Assembly: GCA_029931535.1 (NCBI GenBank)
Contig: JAQPZY010001500.1
Span: 3,397,501 to 3,461,500 of the forward strand
Direction of reading: 5' to 3'
From: Margaritifera margaritifera
Lineage: Eukaryota; Mollusca; Bivalvia; Unionida; Margaritiferidae
Length of the DNA: 64,000 bases
In this document: one piece after another, positions 22,539-34,195 of the stretch
Layout of the letters: each line of letters opens with the position of its first letter
How positions within the stretch are numbered: position 1 is the first letter of the stretch
Program-made: the position numbers and the translations under genes
Notes under the pieces: generated by a model
Database searches by the model: none
What the model saw: only the letters and a program-made list of their open reading frames with translations
Told to the model about the DNA's origin: nothing

Positions 22539-23046
22539 GTTCCATTCTGAATCGTACACAACCTTCGGTCTTCGAAAGTATTTACCTGGGCCAGTTACTA
22601 TCTAGCTGAGGATTATTTAATCTCTTTATACCTTAAAAATTTTTAAACCAAACCTTGTTCTGTCTACGCATACATTTTTAACTAGGAAAAATAAGGTTGT
22701 TTACGGCGAGTGCAATGTTAAAGAAACTGCTATTGATAGCCTAAGCACTGCCTAATACATGTCGTAAGGTGCATGGTTACGACGCGGATCCTCACGCAGG
22801 TAAAACTAAAAGTCGGTACATTTACACTGTATAAAACGTGCACAATACCATCCGCTATAATCAATCAAATTAAAAAAAGGCTACGAAACTACAGTGACAA
22901 AAATTATCTGAATTATTAAAATGTAGTGTAAGTAAAATATAGACTTTATCATTTTTTGTTAATTATATGCCACACATTCCAAAATAATGAAGTCTGAATA
23001 AAAAAAAACATAATATTTTTGTAAAATCATAATTAGGTACATTTAA
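22539..23046 (+). repeat. 0.5 kb direct duplication, upstream copy
   Basis: Partner of 20393-20904, same orientation, about 2.15 kb apart. The pair brackets ETFDH exon 1 and its proximal upstream region. Confidence 0.93.
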
Positions 23047-23539
23047 AATAGCAATGAAAATGGAAAGCAATGTATGCACAGTGAGTGCACATCGTGGCAG
23101 GGTATAGACTATCCATGCTCGTTCATCTCATTAATGTAGTGATTTTTCACAAAGGAAAGCTTTCACGAAAGGGTGACTTTTTAATTAAAAAGTGTCCTTT
23201 TCACAAAAAGTGTGTACCCTGGACGAACTTGTAAAACATGAGCGATTACTCATGAAGAAACTTGCTCTGATGTGTCCTCTCTTTTTAGTCTGACGAGTCC
23301 TCTTTTTTTAGTCTGATGAGTCCTCTTTTTTACGAATAATCATCAGTCTTCACTTTTTACATGAAGTTTTAAATCCTCCTAGCGGTGTAGGAGAAGCAGC
23401 AATGATAAGCTTTGTCACGGATGTAGTAACTGACGGACAGACAGATGGATGAACAGACAGATTGACACACATGGACATAACCAGTTTCTCTGCTCTTTCC
23501 TATGTGCAGGGATAACAAAATTCTTAAAGTAGGGAAGTA
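23047..23539. other. Intergenic, short tandem 'tagtctgacgagtcc'
   Basis: Holds two to three copies of a 25-bp unit ('cctctttttttagtctgacga') at about 23275-23330 and a 'gacggacagacagatgg' tail at 23431-23460, which ends a dispersed repeat of the class described at 14278. No gene seen. Confidence 0.6.
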
Positions 23540-25440
23540 ATGACGAGCGTAATTCTAAAAATTCCCTTTTGTTCGGAAATTTGTAAAGAAATTTCCCTAA
23601 ACATTCGCCTCAAGAAAAAAGTAAAAACATTATTGCAGTGCACATCTACATCAATCACATATCTAGCCTACAAAGCATCAATAAAATCCTCCAAGAGCTG
23701 TTGGATGAAAAAGCACTCGTATGAGGAGAACCGATGACGAACTAAATTTCCACAATACCCCCTTTTCACAATTTGTCAATAAAGTTCCCCAAAAATGTGC
23801 CAGAGGGGAAAAAAATTAAAACCATAGTGCGCATCTGCACCAAACCAAATATCTAGTCTTCAAAGCTTCAATCAAATATCCAACAAGTGTATGAAACCAT
23901 GGCGAACTAAATTGCAAAAATATCCCTTTTTGACAATTTGTCAATAAATTCCCCAAAACGGACAAGAGGAATAAAGTGAAACCTTATTGCACATCTACAC
24001 CAACCACATATCTAGCATACAAAATTTCAAAAAGAAGACCAGGGCCATCATGTCGAGCTCACGATGGAAGCATTGCTGTAAAACGTGTTACTTTGCCCCC
24101 AAGGTCAAAAGTTTGAGTGAGCATGTTGGAGAATGAAGTCTCTTAGCTTCATAATCAATCAACCAATGTATGAACAAAAAATCCATCGATGGGTATAGAA
24201 TATATAACCAAATGAAAAATAAAACGTTAACTACAAACTTAACGCCAATAGTCTTTGATATTGATCTTGACACAAAGGTCAGAGGGATATGTGTATATCA
24301 CCGAATGAATTGTTTTAGCTTGATAATGATTAATCCCAAGTATGAAGAAAACTAATCATGTGGTTGAGAAAATATAAGCATATAAAAAGCTTTAACCAAA
24401 CCCTTAACGTAAAGTTTCTATGACCGTGACCTTGATCCTAAGGTCAGAGGGGTGAGCATATGTGTCGCAGAAAATAATGGTGTTCATAATGATTTATGCC
24501 AAGTATGATGAGAATATATCAAAGAAATCAAGTGGTTTAGGAAATATAAACAAATGAAAAATCTTTAACAGCTCAAAACAATAACGCTAATTTTCTCTGA
24601 TTGGAACTTTGACCCCAAGCTAGAAGGTGGATAGCTAGTATGTTGCAGAATGAATTGTCTTAGCTTGATAATGAGTCATGCCGAGTATGATAAGAATCTA
24701 TCAAGAAGTTTAGGAAATATATGCAAATGATAAACTTTAACCAAAACCTTAAGAAACTGTTGACGCCGCCGCTGCCGGAAAAGTGACTGCTATGTCTCGA
24801 TTCCTGCTAAAGTGTGTTCGAAAATGAAATGATCCAACCAACGTTGTCGAAGAAGCGATGCCGAACTGAATTCCCAAAATACTTCTATTTGACAATTTGT
24901 AAAGAAATTCCCCTAAAAATGGACCAGAGGAAAAAGTCAAACCGTATTGCGCATCTACACGACCCACACACACAACCAAGTAAGGTTAAATAAAATCCTC
25001 CAACAGGTTTAGGAGAAGAAGGGATGACGACTGAATTCTCAAAATATCACCTTTTTGTCAGTTTTTCAAGAAATGTCCCCAAAAAAGAACCAATGGAAAA
25101 AGTAAAACGTTATTGCGCATATACACCACTCACATGTATAATCTATATAAGTTTAAATAAAATTTACCAACCAGTGTAGGACAAGTGATGACGAACTATT
25201 TTACCAATTTTTCTTTCAAGAAATTTCCGCAAAAATGAGCCAAAAGAAAAAAGTTAAACATTATTGAACATCGGCACAAACCGCATATATACTCTACGAC
25301 GTTTCATTAAAATTCTCCTAGGGGTGTGGGAGGAGGAGTGATGAAAAGCTTTGTCATGGACGAACGGACGGACGGAAGGACTGACGCACGAGGGCAACGA
25401 GAATATCCCCGATTCTCGCAGAAGCGGAGGACGTCAAAAA
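23540..25440 (+). repeat. Two interleaved tandem families, about 170-190 bp
   Basis: Family 1 units ('gacaatttgtaaagaaattc', 'attgcgcatctacac', 'aaaatcctccaac') occur at about 23540, 23730, 23910, 24850, 25030 and 25200. Family 2 units ('gcttgataatga', 'aagtatgatgagaat', 'tttaaccaaa') fill 24110-24740. The block ends with 'gacgaacggacggacggaag' and a perfect 7-bp hairpin (CGAGAAT, loop ATCCCCG, ATTCTCG) near 25399-25419. The order suggests a family 1 array split by a family 2 array. Confidence 0.8.
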
Positions 25441-26214
25441 ACAAAATGAATGTGAATAAAGGCACACTTAAATATATAAAAACAACTAACGATTTATCTA
25501 TTACAGATTTGAGTGATAAAACCATAACGATAATTTTTTGCAACAAATTACATGCTGTGGTTGAAACAAATCTAAAACACCTACAAAAGAATAAGCTTAT
25601 AGAGAACTTATTAAAAATATAGATGTGGTTAAAGGTAGTATTATTGAAATAGACAAAAGGATTAAATGAATGAGAAGATATTTAAATGAGTTGAAACAAG
25701 AGCTTACAACAGATAAAGATGCTTTTAAAACAGAAGCAGAAAAAAGTTTAAACCGAAATAAACAAAAAGAGACATTTAAAACTAGTTTGAACAGGAAAAT
25801 AGGCAAACAGAGCATTGCAGTGGGCGTTGGAATGTATTAATTTTTAACAGATGGATACAGAAAAAAAAAAAAAAAAAGAGTTTCATGAAAAACGAAACCA
25901 ATCATAGGATGTATTTTATTTTGCTTTGCGATTTCTTATTGTACCGACTCAGGACTATCTCTATCAGTATGAAATCGAAATAAGTATGTTTGTAGGAGAT
26001 GACATTTTCAATTGTTAGAGATAAATGATATACAGATGAATAAATAGTGAAAAGGCTGCAAAATGTATTTCTGAGTCTTAAACTACACCCCAAATATTAG
26101 TTAACAGTTATGAATTTAGGTATGCTCAAGCTCATTTTCCTGAATACAAGTTACAATACCCCCCCCCCTCCCCGAAAAAAAAAAGTTTCACAGTAATACG
26201 TCATTAAAATAAGA
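25441..26214. other. Intergenic, nothing recognised
   Basis: Contains a homopolymeric A tract (25861-25878) and a C tract (26159-26172). A lysine-rich short frame at 25326-25622 starts in the repeat tail and has no homology I recognise. Confidence 0.45.
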
Positions 26215-27180
26215 GAATCATTTATGAAACCGACCGCGATGGTCGGCAACGCGGTTTTTGCCGGCCAGAATGTATCCCACAAAAGGACCCTGCGCTTGCG
26301 CAGTCGAAACGACGGCAAACTGCCAGTGCAAGTGTATGTAGGAGAGACCTGCCTCGGCCATGGCCTTGTTAAACTCGAGAGCGAGATAGTGGAGGTAGCG
26401 ACAAACACAACTACAGCGTAGATTTGTCGGCTCGGATATAACCACCAAAAAGGGACCATGCGCTTGCGCAGTGGAAACAACGGTGAACCGTCAGTGCAAG
26501 CGTAGGTAGGTAGAAGGACCTGCGCCATGGCAGTTGTTGCGCCAGGCAATCCTTCCCTTGGCAGGCGAACAGTGTTGGTCGATCCCGTCCGGAGGACATG
26601 CTCGCAGGTTGTGTTCGCATAGGCACATACAGGTCGGCACTTTCTGCATGCCTCCTGCAGAGACCCGTCTTTTCCGGCTGGAAGGCTCGCCACGTTCTGC
26701 CGCGCCAACCCAACTGCCTTTTATCCCGGCAGTCTACTATCTGGCATGTCTTGGCAGGTCTTTGGATGTTTCCAACATCCTACGGACAGGATTGGGGTCT
26801 AGTCAGCGCGCTTGTGTATACACTTTGTGCGTTCAATGCCACCCAGTTCCTGCCCCTGCGCTTTACGAATGGTGTGCATCTCCTCCCTGTCCCTGTGCTA
26901 TTGCGACTGGTATGAGCCTATGTCCATGTGACAGCATTTGAATTGTACTGGCACTATGCAATCACTGCCTTTTTTTATTTTGCCTCAAGCGGACAAACTT
27001 GTGTCCCAAAACGGTCGAACGAAGCGCATCTGCACAGCACCCAACAACGAAAAACAGGAGTCTTACAGAAGTTGCACAATGTCTTGCAAAATATTTCCAA
27101 CAACTAGCACAAGTACGTCTTTTACAAAACATAGCTTTGTCAGCGATAGCCTGTCTTCTGTTTTGAGATTGGTGTGGCAC
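26215..27180. other. CpG-rich island with internal direct repeat
   Basis: This kilobase is strikingly richer in G+C and CpG than all flanking DNA, with sharp change points near 26215 and fading by 27180. It holds a diverged tandem duplication: 'gcgcttgcgcagt' at about 26294 and 26461, each followed by a 'gcaagtgtatgtagg' or 'gcaagcgtaggtagg' segment. Both strands have overlapping open frames (185 codons at 26151-26708 minus; 135 codons at 26534-26941 plus). I recognise neither, and long frames are expected at this composition. It could be an unmethylated CpG island, a GC-rich mobile element, or transferred sequence. Confidence 0.6.
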
Positions 27181-27960
27181 CTATACTTGTGCATTTCGTT
27201 ACAGCAGCTTCAGCTGGCTTAGAAGATGGCAATCCAGTGCTGAATTAAATTGTGATACATGTATTTTTTGTAAAGCACAAATAGGCATGGATATTTACGA
27301 ACGAGTGTGATGTTAATCTAGTTTGCATTCGGAAATTTCAAAAGTCTTATATAGCATGATTCTTCGCGGGATTAAATTCACGTAATATGCATCGAGTTTT
27401 TTTTTGGTAGTAACCTTAACTTTAATCGTGATGCATTTTGGGGTGTAAGATTTACTTCAGTTGGGTATAAACGTGTAAGGGAGTTTACTTGCAGTTGTAC
27501 TAACATGGGCATGCACCTTAGTCTGAAAAATGTACCTATGATCACTTGACCATAAAAAGCAGATCACTTTCTTCTCCTCTTGGCATCAATACGTTGTCTT
27601 ACAAAAGCAAATTCCATATCTGCTCAGTCTTCTCCTCCCCCCTGCCACTTATTATTCTTGTTTAATGTTTCTTCTTTCCTAACCAGACAATGAATTAGAC
27701 ACAGCGTAGTCTTTAAGCTTTTTGGAAAGCTGATGCTTCTCGTACCTAATCCTCCGGTACTGACCCGTAAAGAAGCATTCGCACCGAAAAACACATTGTT
27801 GATTTGTATTGCGTGACCTTTTGACCGCCTACTCGTGTTTAGCTCAAAACTGTGCTCTCTTCGTGTATGCGCATCATTTATGCAAGTCGAGAGAAGAGAG
27901 ATTTTGTTTGTCTGCGTTGTGCAGTTCAGTGAAAAATCGTCACAACAGATAACATCTTGT

Positions 27961-27962
<2 letters not shown>

Positions 27963-28050
<88 letters not shown>
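27963..28050. repeat. (TA)44 microsatellite
   Basis: Pure alternating TA for 88 bp. Confidence 0.99.
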
Positions 28051-28056
<6 letters not shown>

Positions 28057-28759
28057 CTAGTTTTACGTGGGTTGCGGGATTTCATCCCAAAAGTGGGGTT
28101 ACGGGAAGGCAGTCATCTAATTTCAATTTCAAATCAAAAGATATATACATATGTTTATTTACTCATATAATAACTATATAATGTTCAAATTCAGTATATA
28201 TACTTATTTATTAACCATATTCATATTTTACTTAGCAGGCAGATATATAAATATTGTGGGCAGATTTTAACTTTGAATACAGAATACGAAATGTTATACA
28301 TAGCATTCTTCCCATAAGGATGAAATTTATTAGCGTTCTGCCCACAGATACAGTGCAGTTATATAAAGTTCAGACTACCGAAGACGTGATATTTACCTTA
28401 AATGGTCTATAATATATGCAGTCTGAAATATTTTAATATCACATTTATGGCCACTTATCCATATACAAACAACAAAATTCCATTTTTTTTTTTTTTTCAA
28501 TCAACGCGGAGAGAATTGTATAAATTCACCCTGCAAACATATAGACAATCGGAAAGTCCTCGTACTTTTCCACTGCTTGATGGAAAGCATTGTATGATTG
28601 TATTCCAAATGTAACAAATTATGTTGTCATTTTGTTGATATATATGTGCCAGTTTCATGACAACTTCTGCGTATGTTTCACATTTATTATGAAGATGATG
28701 ACTTATTTGCTGCTTCTTGATGAAGTCTCGGCTTCTCTTAGACCGATACTATTAAGGTA

Positions 28760-28763
<4 letters not shown>
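28051..28763. other. Spacer between two (TA)n tracts
   Basis: AT-rich with a poly-T run at 28480-28497. No gene or known element recognised. Confidence 0.5.

Positions 28764-28849
<86 letters not shown>
28764..28849. repeat. (AT)43 microsatellite
   Basis: A second pure AT run of 86 bp, about 710 bp after the first and nearly the same length. Confidence 0.99.
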
Positions 28850-28855
<6 letters not shown>

Positions 28856-29243
28856 ACAAAATCTGTGTGTGATGATGGTTGGGGGATATTTTAAATGGGG
28901 ATCTGAATGAAAACCGTGCAGAGTGGATGCTATATTTTGATGGAACTGAATAATTACCTAACCTTTGGAATGAAATGACCAGGTACCGGCACTTTAATTA
29001 ACAAATAGGGAAAGAAAAGCATTTGTACTTCTTCACTCAGCCAATTATTAAGGCCGGTATTTTACTGCGTGTATTGATGACCGCAGAAACTAATTATGGC
29101 CTAGGTCGTACCACTATGGAAACATTTAATGACAAATTCAAAAGCGTCATTGCTGTGAACACTAAAACGGTAAACGCAGCTGCCCAATCCACGAAAGGTA
29201 ACAGCAGGAATTACAAATAACTTTGATTTCTCAAATAAAGGCA

Positions 29244-29406
29244 TTGGTTGGTTGGTTGTTATGGGTTTAACACCATTTTTTTCAGCACATGATAGGCTAT
29301 ACATGGTGGCGGGTAAATTTGGTGGAGGAAGAACCAGAGAAAACCCCGGGAGGAACCACCGACCAACGGGAAGCTACTGGCAAGCTTTCTCACATACCCA
29401 CGTTGG
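29244..29406 (-). mobile_element. SINE (family N), 5'-truncated, 13-bp TSD
   Basis: In plus orientation it starts with '(ttgg)n' and 'ttgttatgggtttaacacc' and runs to 'aagctttctcacatacccac'. It carries 'ggtggaggaagaaccagaga', a segment I associate with common molluscan SINEs. Direct repeats TCAAATAAAGGCA at 29231-29243 and 29407-29419 flank it exactly, showing target-primed insertion. The tRNA-like head expected at its minus-strand 5' end is missing. Related copies are at 51251-51388 and 60995-61156. Confidence 0.85.
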
Positions 29407-29419
29407 TCAAATAAAGGCA

Positions 29420-30606
29420 ATACAAACCTAGAATAAATAATGTCCATATAAAACCCAGTATCCTATGTATTATTATACTGGATGCTCAGCTTTATAGAGA
29501 CAATCTTTGTTTGAGGTTTTTAATGCTTCTACATGTTTTTGGTAAGTAAACAATCAAATCTTGTGCTAGTAAGTGGAGCAATTCACGTCTGTGATGATTA
29601 CGGTAATGCTTTGAAATAGTGGCTGCCATAAGACAGGGCACATAGTAAGAGATGCTGGTACATGAATATCAGTTATTCTGAGATCATCTGCTCAGGAATA
29701 GTTGGGCAACGCATCAGCAACTGAGCTGGCTCAACCTTGTGTATTATAAGTACATAACAAAAGTAAAGATCAACATGGTCACGTAGGCACATTTATTGAT
29801 CTTAAATAAAATATTATTTGCTGTTCTAAAAGTTAATACTTATATAGTTTTAGCAAAGTCTGGTCATTCCTGATTGTTGAGTGATCTGTATCTTAGTTAT
29901 AATCACAAAACTTCCAGACAAAAAATTATCGATTACTATGGAGTTTTACAATGGTGGCTTGGTACTAAACCAGGTCAAGAAAAGAGGACATCAGGTCTAA
30001 TCATTGCCAGTGCAGGGTAATACAGATTTGTTCAAATATGTGGCACTTTCATTGTGACATTATAGCATGTGGCATTTAACCTGGTTTACACTGGATCACA
30101 AATCTTGGCTGGCCTCATCTAAACATATTCACATACTTAAACACTGACTTTGTAGCATGTATTTCATGGGGCAGTTATATTATGATCATGCAAGGAATAT
30201 CAATTGACAAGCAAGCGAAATAAACTGAATTGCCATTTAAAGGAATGTGTAATAAAATTCTCAAAATTGACACCTGTAACTTAAATAGTCAGTACAAGAT
30301 GCCTACATGACCTGTGTGACTTGTACTTTATATAAGCACATGGTTCTATTTATCTGACTGCAACAGCCATATAATCAACTCAATCTAGAAATAAATACCT
30401 GGTTTAAACTTTGTGGGAAATTCCTGGACATTTTTTAAAAACATTTTTAAGGCTCTGCTCCACTTGGATTTTTTCCTTCCTTCTGCATCAGATTTACATA
30501 TCAACAAAGAGTGCTAAGCACCGACAAGGCAGTGTATGCAGTTTTGATTTATAAATTTTGTCTTTTTGTCACAGATAAAGTACAAATTGTTTTTTTCTTT
30601 TCTTTC
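29420..30606. other. Intergenic, nothing recognised
   Basis: AT-rich unique-looking DNA. No exon, RNA gene or element supported. Confidence 0.45.
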
Positions 30607-30616
30607 AAAATGTAGA

Positions 30617-30802
30617 CAGAATACGTGGTGGCTCAGTGGTTAGCATGCCAGACTCTTGATCAAAAGGGTGCAGGTTCAAATCCTACCATCAGATCAGCCC
30701 GGATCAGCTACCATGGTATCCTCGGGCAAGGCACTTTACTCCAATTGTCTCAGCACTAAATAACCTACTTGTGTTGCCATGCTGAAAAACACCAAACCAA
30801 TT
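30617..30802 (+). mobile_element. tRNA-derived SINE with 10-bp TSD
   Basis: The head contains a pol III A box TGGCTCAGTGG at 30629-30639 and B box GGTTCAAATCC at 30673-30683, 33 bp apart as in a tRNA gene. The body includes 'tcctcgggcaaggcacttta', a central segment seen in tRNA-SINEs of many animals. Direct repeats AAAATGTAGA at 30607-30616 and 30803-30812 flank it. It is not called a tRNA gene because no closed acceptor stem can be formed. Confidence 0.9.
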
Positions 30803-30812
30803 AAAATGTAGA

Positions 30813-31753
30813 ATATTAACAAATCTTGTGTGACAATAAAATTTCTTTGTATTTAAACTACTAAGCAATTGTGATTAATAATTACAAAATAATATTAGAA
30901 ATGCACTCATTTTTTACATGTTGGTACAACACTGAAAAGCACAACATTTTATTAAAGAAAAAAATATCAACAAGATATTTAAAGTTTATTTACAAAGTTT
31001 CTTCAGCTTCTTAGGTTTTTCATTTCCTCGGCCATAATCTTTCTTCTATTGAGAGGTATGTTCTTTGTAAGTCTTAAGTGTGCAGAAAAGGGGGAAGAAG
31101 GGAGAGAGATTTGCTTTACATAAGACAGAAATAAGATGAAAGAAAATATTTTTATTATTTTTTAATTTATCAGTACCGTATTTCGTGTATTTTTTCGTAC
31201 AGGAAAAAATAATTATTAATTTCAGTGTACGAAAAATTAAGTGTAAAATAAAAAATAATTATTTTGGAGTACTGACCATGTACGAAAAATAAAGGGATCG
31301 AACCCGAACAAGGTCTACGTGACACGTGATACTTGACGACCTAACAGTACTAAGGTACAAAATAAACATACAATATTTGTCTCATTCTGCTCTTATCTCA
31401 AAGATCCAAGTACAATAAAAAATACAAGTACTAACAAAAACTTTTGTTGTTATTTGAGAGAGAGAGAGAGAGAGAGATGGCTGAAACAATAATGTGGTCA
31501 GTGTGCAATATCATGTGTATTCCGATCACTTAACTGTTACCATGTGTTATGTTTCCAAAATGATTAAGATGATCTGTACATATATTATTTATCGGTAAAT
31601 TATACGCAATGATATGAGCCCCTGTTGTCAAAAAGTAAAGTGCAACTTGTATTCTTACAGCAACAGTAACATCATTATCAAATAACAATAAAAAAAGAAT
31701 AAAATACCTCAAAGTACTTCTTGTTTTAGTGAATGTGCACGCACGTGTATATA

Positions 31754-31791
<38 letters not shown>

Positions 31792-32087
31792 ATGAAACAA
31801 TGTTGTGTCAGTGTGTAAGATCGTATGTATTCAGAGCAGTTTTTATTTGTAGCTTTTGAAGAGAGGGAGAAAGAGAGAGGTTACAGGGCGAGTGTCATCT
31901 GTATTGTTCAGTTACTTGACGTAAAAGGGCACTATTATATTCCATTATCAATTAACAGCTCTGAATAAACAATTCATTCTTGTTTTAATTAAAATATACA
32001 TTGTCACAAAAACCACATGGCTAGTGTTATTTACATGCTAATTAAACATGCCTAGGGCTTTGGCCAGGTTATTCCAGTTGACACCAG
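30813..32087. other. Intergenic with (GA)n tracts
   Basis: Holds (GA)n at 31456-31476 and (GT)n(GA)n at 31757-31790. Around 31180-31290 there are three 'gtacgaaaaa' or inverted 'ttttcgtac' motifs in an AT-rich setting, possibly a decayed fold-back element. No gene seen. Confidence 0.6.
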
Positions 32088-32965
32088 ACTTTATAGCCTA
32101 TGTAGCAACTGATACCACCTTCAACTTATTTATCACTGATACTTTCTTCCACATCAGATAACTTATGTAGCAACTGATATCACTCTCAATATCAGAGAGT
32201 TTATGTTGGGAACTGATACCACCTTTAACATAAAATAGTATATATGGCAACTGATACCAACTTTAGCATCAGATAACTTATGTAGCAACTGATATTACTC
32301 TCAATATCTCATTACCAGACAGTTTATGTTAGCAACTGATACTACCTTTAACATCAAATAGCTTATATGGCAACGGATACCACCTTTAACATCAAATAGC
32401 TTATATGGCAACTGATACCACCTTTAACATCAGATAACTTAATGTAGCAACTGATATCACTCTCAATATCTCAATATCAGACAGCTTATGTTAGCAACTG
32501 ATACCACCTTTAACATCAAATAGCTTATATGGCAACTGATACCACATTTAACATCAGATAACTTAATGTAGCAACTGATACCACCTTCAATATCAGATAG
32601 CATATGTAGCAACCAATACCACCTTCAACATCAGATAACTTCTGTATCAACTGATATGATCTTCAACATCAGACATGTTATGTAGCAACTTATACCACAT
32701 TCAGCATCAGATAGCTTATGTAGCAACTGATACAACCTTTAACATCAGATAACTTATGTTAGCAACTTATATCGCCTTCAGAATCAGATAAATTATTTAG
32801 AAACTGATACTACCTTCAACATCAAATAAGTTATGTGGCAACTGATACTATATTCAACATCAGATATGTTATGTAGCAACCAGATAGGTTATGTAGCAAC
32901 TGATGCTGTCTTCAATATGCAAGAGTATATTCAGCAACTTATCCAACCTTTAATATCAGATAGCC
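32088..32965. repeat. 38/39-bp minisatellite, about 22 units
   Basis: The unit is close to 'gcaactgataccacctt' plus 'aacatcagataacttatgta'. Units vary by substitution and small length changes, and alternate subtypes ('tatcactctcaatatc' versus 'taccacctttaacatc') suggest some higher-order ordering in 32160-32520. It is not a CRISPR array: there are no unique spacers between identical repeats. Confidence 0.95.
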
Positions 32966-33381
32966 TATGCAGCATCTCATGCATTAAAAACAGCAGACTC
33001 TAATAAAATTTAATATGGTTAGAAAATAAAGTGATCTCAACACTTGTTATTGTATATGCATCATTTAAATAAGTAAATGATACATACCTGTGACAGAACC
33101 AGGATTTCAAACCAGTAGATTTACAAATTTTGATCAGTAGATTGGCTTCTAAAAAGGTAGATTTTTTTTTTGGCATAAATTTCACGTGTTTTAAGGGGAT
33201 TGAAAACAAAACAAGTTCATTTTGTCACATAATATGTATTCTCTTCATATTATAATAAAACACAAATTTTGAACATGATTCAGATTCAGAATCTGATGGA
33301 AAATGTTACAATAATAGTTAGTTAATATGAGCCAGTATATTGTTAATTAAATGAAAAAGGAAGAGTTGTACATCTCACAGT

Positions 33382-33816
33382 TTACTGCCAAGATTTTGTA
33401 TAAAATCCACAGGCATTTTTAGTTTCCTTCACAAGATCACTGTCTGGTGACCACTGGTGACATTCACTGTGATTGTTAACCTTCACACTTAGCAGGCTCA
33501 CAATAGTTTTCTGGTCCAGACTTGCCCTTGAATCACTCTGGATTTTCCGAAGAATGGAGAATGTCCTCTCTGTGTCAGCATTGGAATGTGGCAATGATAG
33601 GACAACTACACTCAGTCTGGAAAGAAGTTCTAACTTAAGTTTTCCTGTTGCTGGGTTTCTGAGGCTGCTGACTGATCTCCAATACTGCTCCAAGCTCATT
33701 TCACCCCGAGGAGGAAGTTCCTGGCTTGGACTTAATATGTATTCCTGAGCCTCATCCTCAACGGCTTGTTTCTCTTCTAGGCTTATGTACAAAAATCTGT
33801 TGGCAAGTTTCACCAC
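33382..33816 (-). pseudogene. hAT transposase C-terminal dimerisation domain
   Basis: An open minus-strand frame of about 144 codons contains LSLPHSNADTERTFSILRKI, the signature of the hAT C-terminal dimerisation region (SxxxERxFS), preceded by SLEQYW and RNPATGKLKLELLSRLS. In intact family members this follows the RNase H-like catalytic domain, which is absent. A 'taattacag' just upstream looks like a splice acceptor by chance or as remnant intron structure. As an isolated end domain it is a relic or part of a non-autonomous derivative. Confidence 0.88.
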
Positions 33817-33836
33817 TGTAATTAATTTTAAACAAA

Positions 33837-34195
33837 TTAAACCAGTTTACTAAAATGATCTGCTATGAGGAATGGTAAATTGTGCTCTGCCACAAAATTT
33901 GCAAACAAAGTCTCTGCAAGTGTCACTTTATCCACTTTTGATCCAGTCTCAAATAATGCCTTCAATGTGGGTGTGTTTGCTACAGAAGAATCGTTACTCC
34001 TATGTGATGGTGTCTGCATATGCCTAATGATATAATTTCTTCCTCCATATGCTATCTTAAAATCAAATTTGCATGAACGACACAATGCAAGGTCAGGACC
34101 TTTGCTACTATCCGCACACACTTAAATTCTGGTATCCAAGCGTTGTTAAACTTGTTGTAGTATTTCTTAGCAGGTGGCTTCTTAGCATTGGGAGA
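33837..34195 (-). pseudogene. hAT transposase N-terminal zinc-finger part
   Basis: Minus-strand frames give NNAWIPEFK, then, after a frame change near 34115-34121, LCRSCKFDFKIAYGGRNYII and RHMQTPSHRS, a Cys2-His2 finger (CxxC, then HxxxxxH) of the kind found at the N-terminus of hAT transposases. It continues to LIADHFSKLV and then stops where the catalytic domain would begin. A frameshift and the missing core mark it as broken. Confidence 0.8.

Noticed and set aside
26151..26941. 185- and 135-codon ORFs on opposite strands
   Set aside because: Overlapping open frames expected in GC-rich DNA; no domain recognised and no splice or start evidence, so described only as a CpG-rich island.
27624..28170. 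Long ORFs on both strands with Ile-Tyr repeats
   Set aside because: Created by the (TA)n tract; not coding.
30617..30700. tRNA gene
   Set aside because: A and B boxes are good, but the acceptor stem does not pair and the sequence continues into a SINE body with a TSD.
32088..32965. CRISPR-like array
   Set aside because: Contiguous degenerate tandem units without unique spacers, in a eukaryotic genome; a minisatellite.
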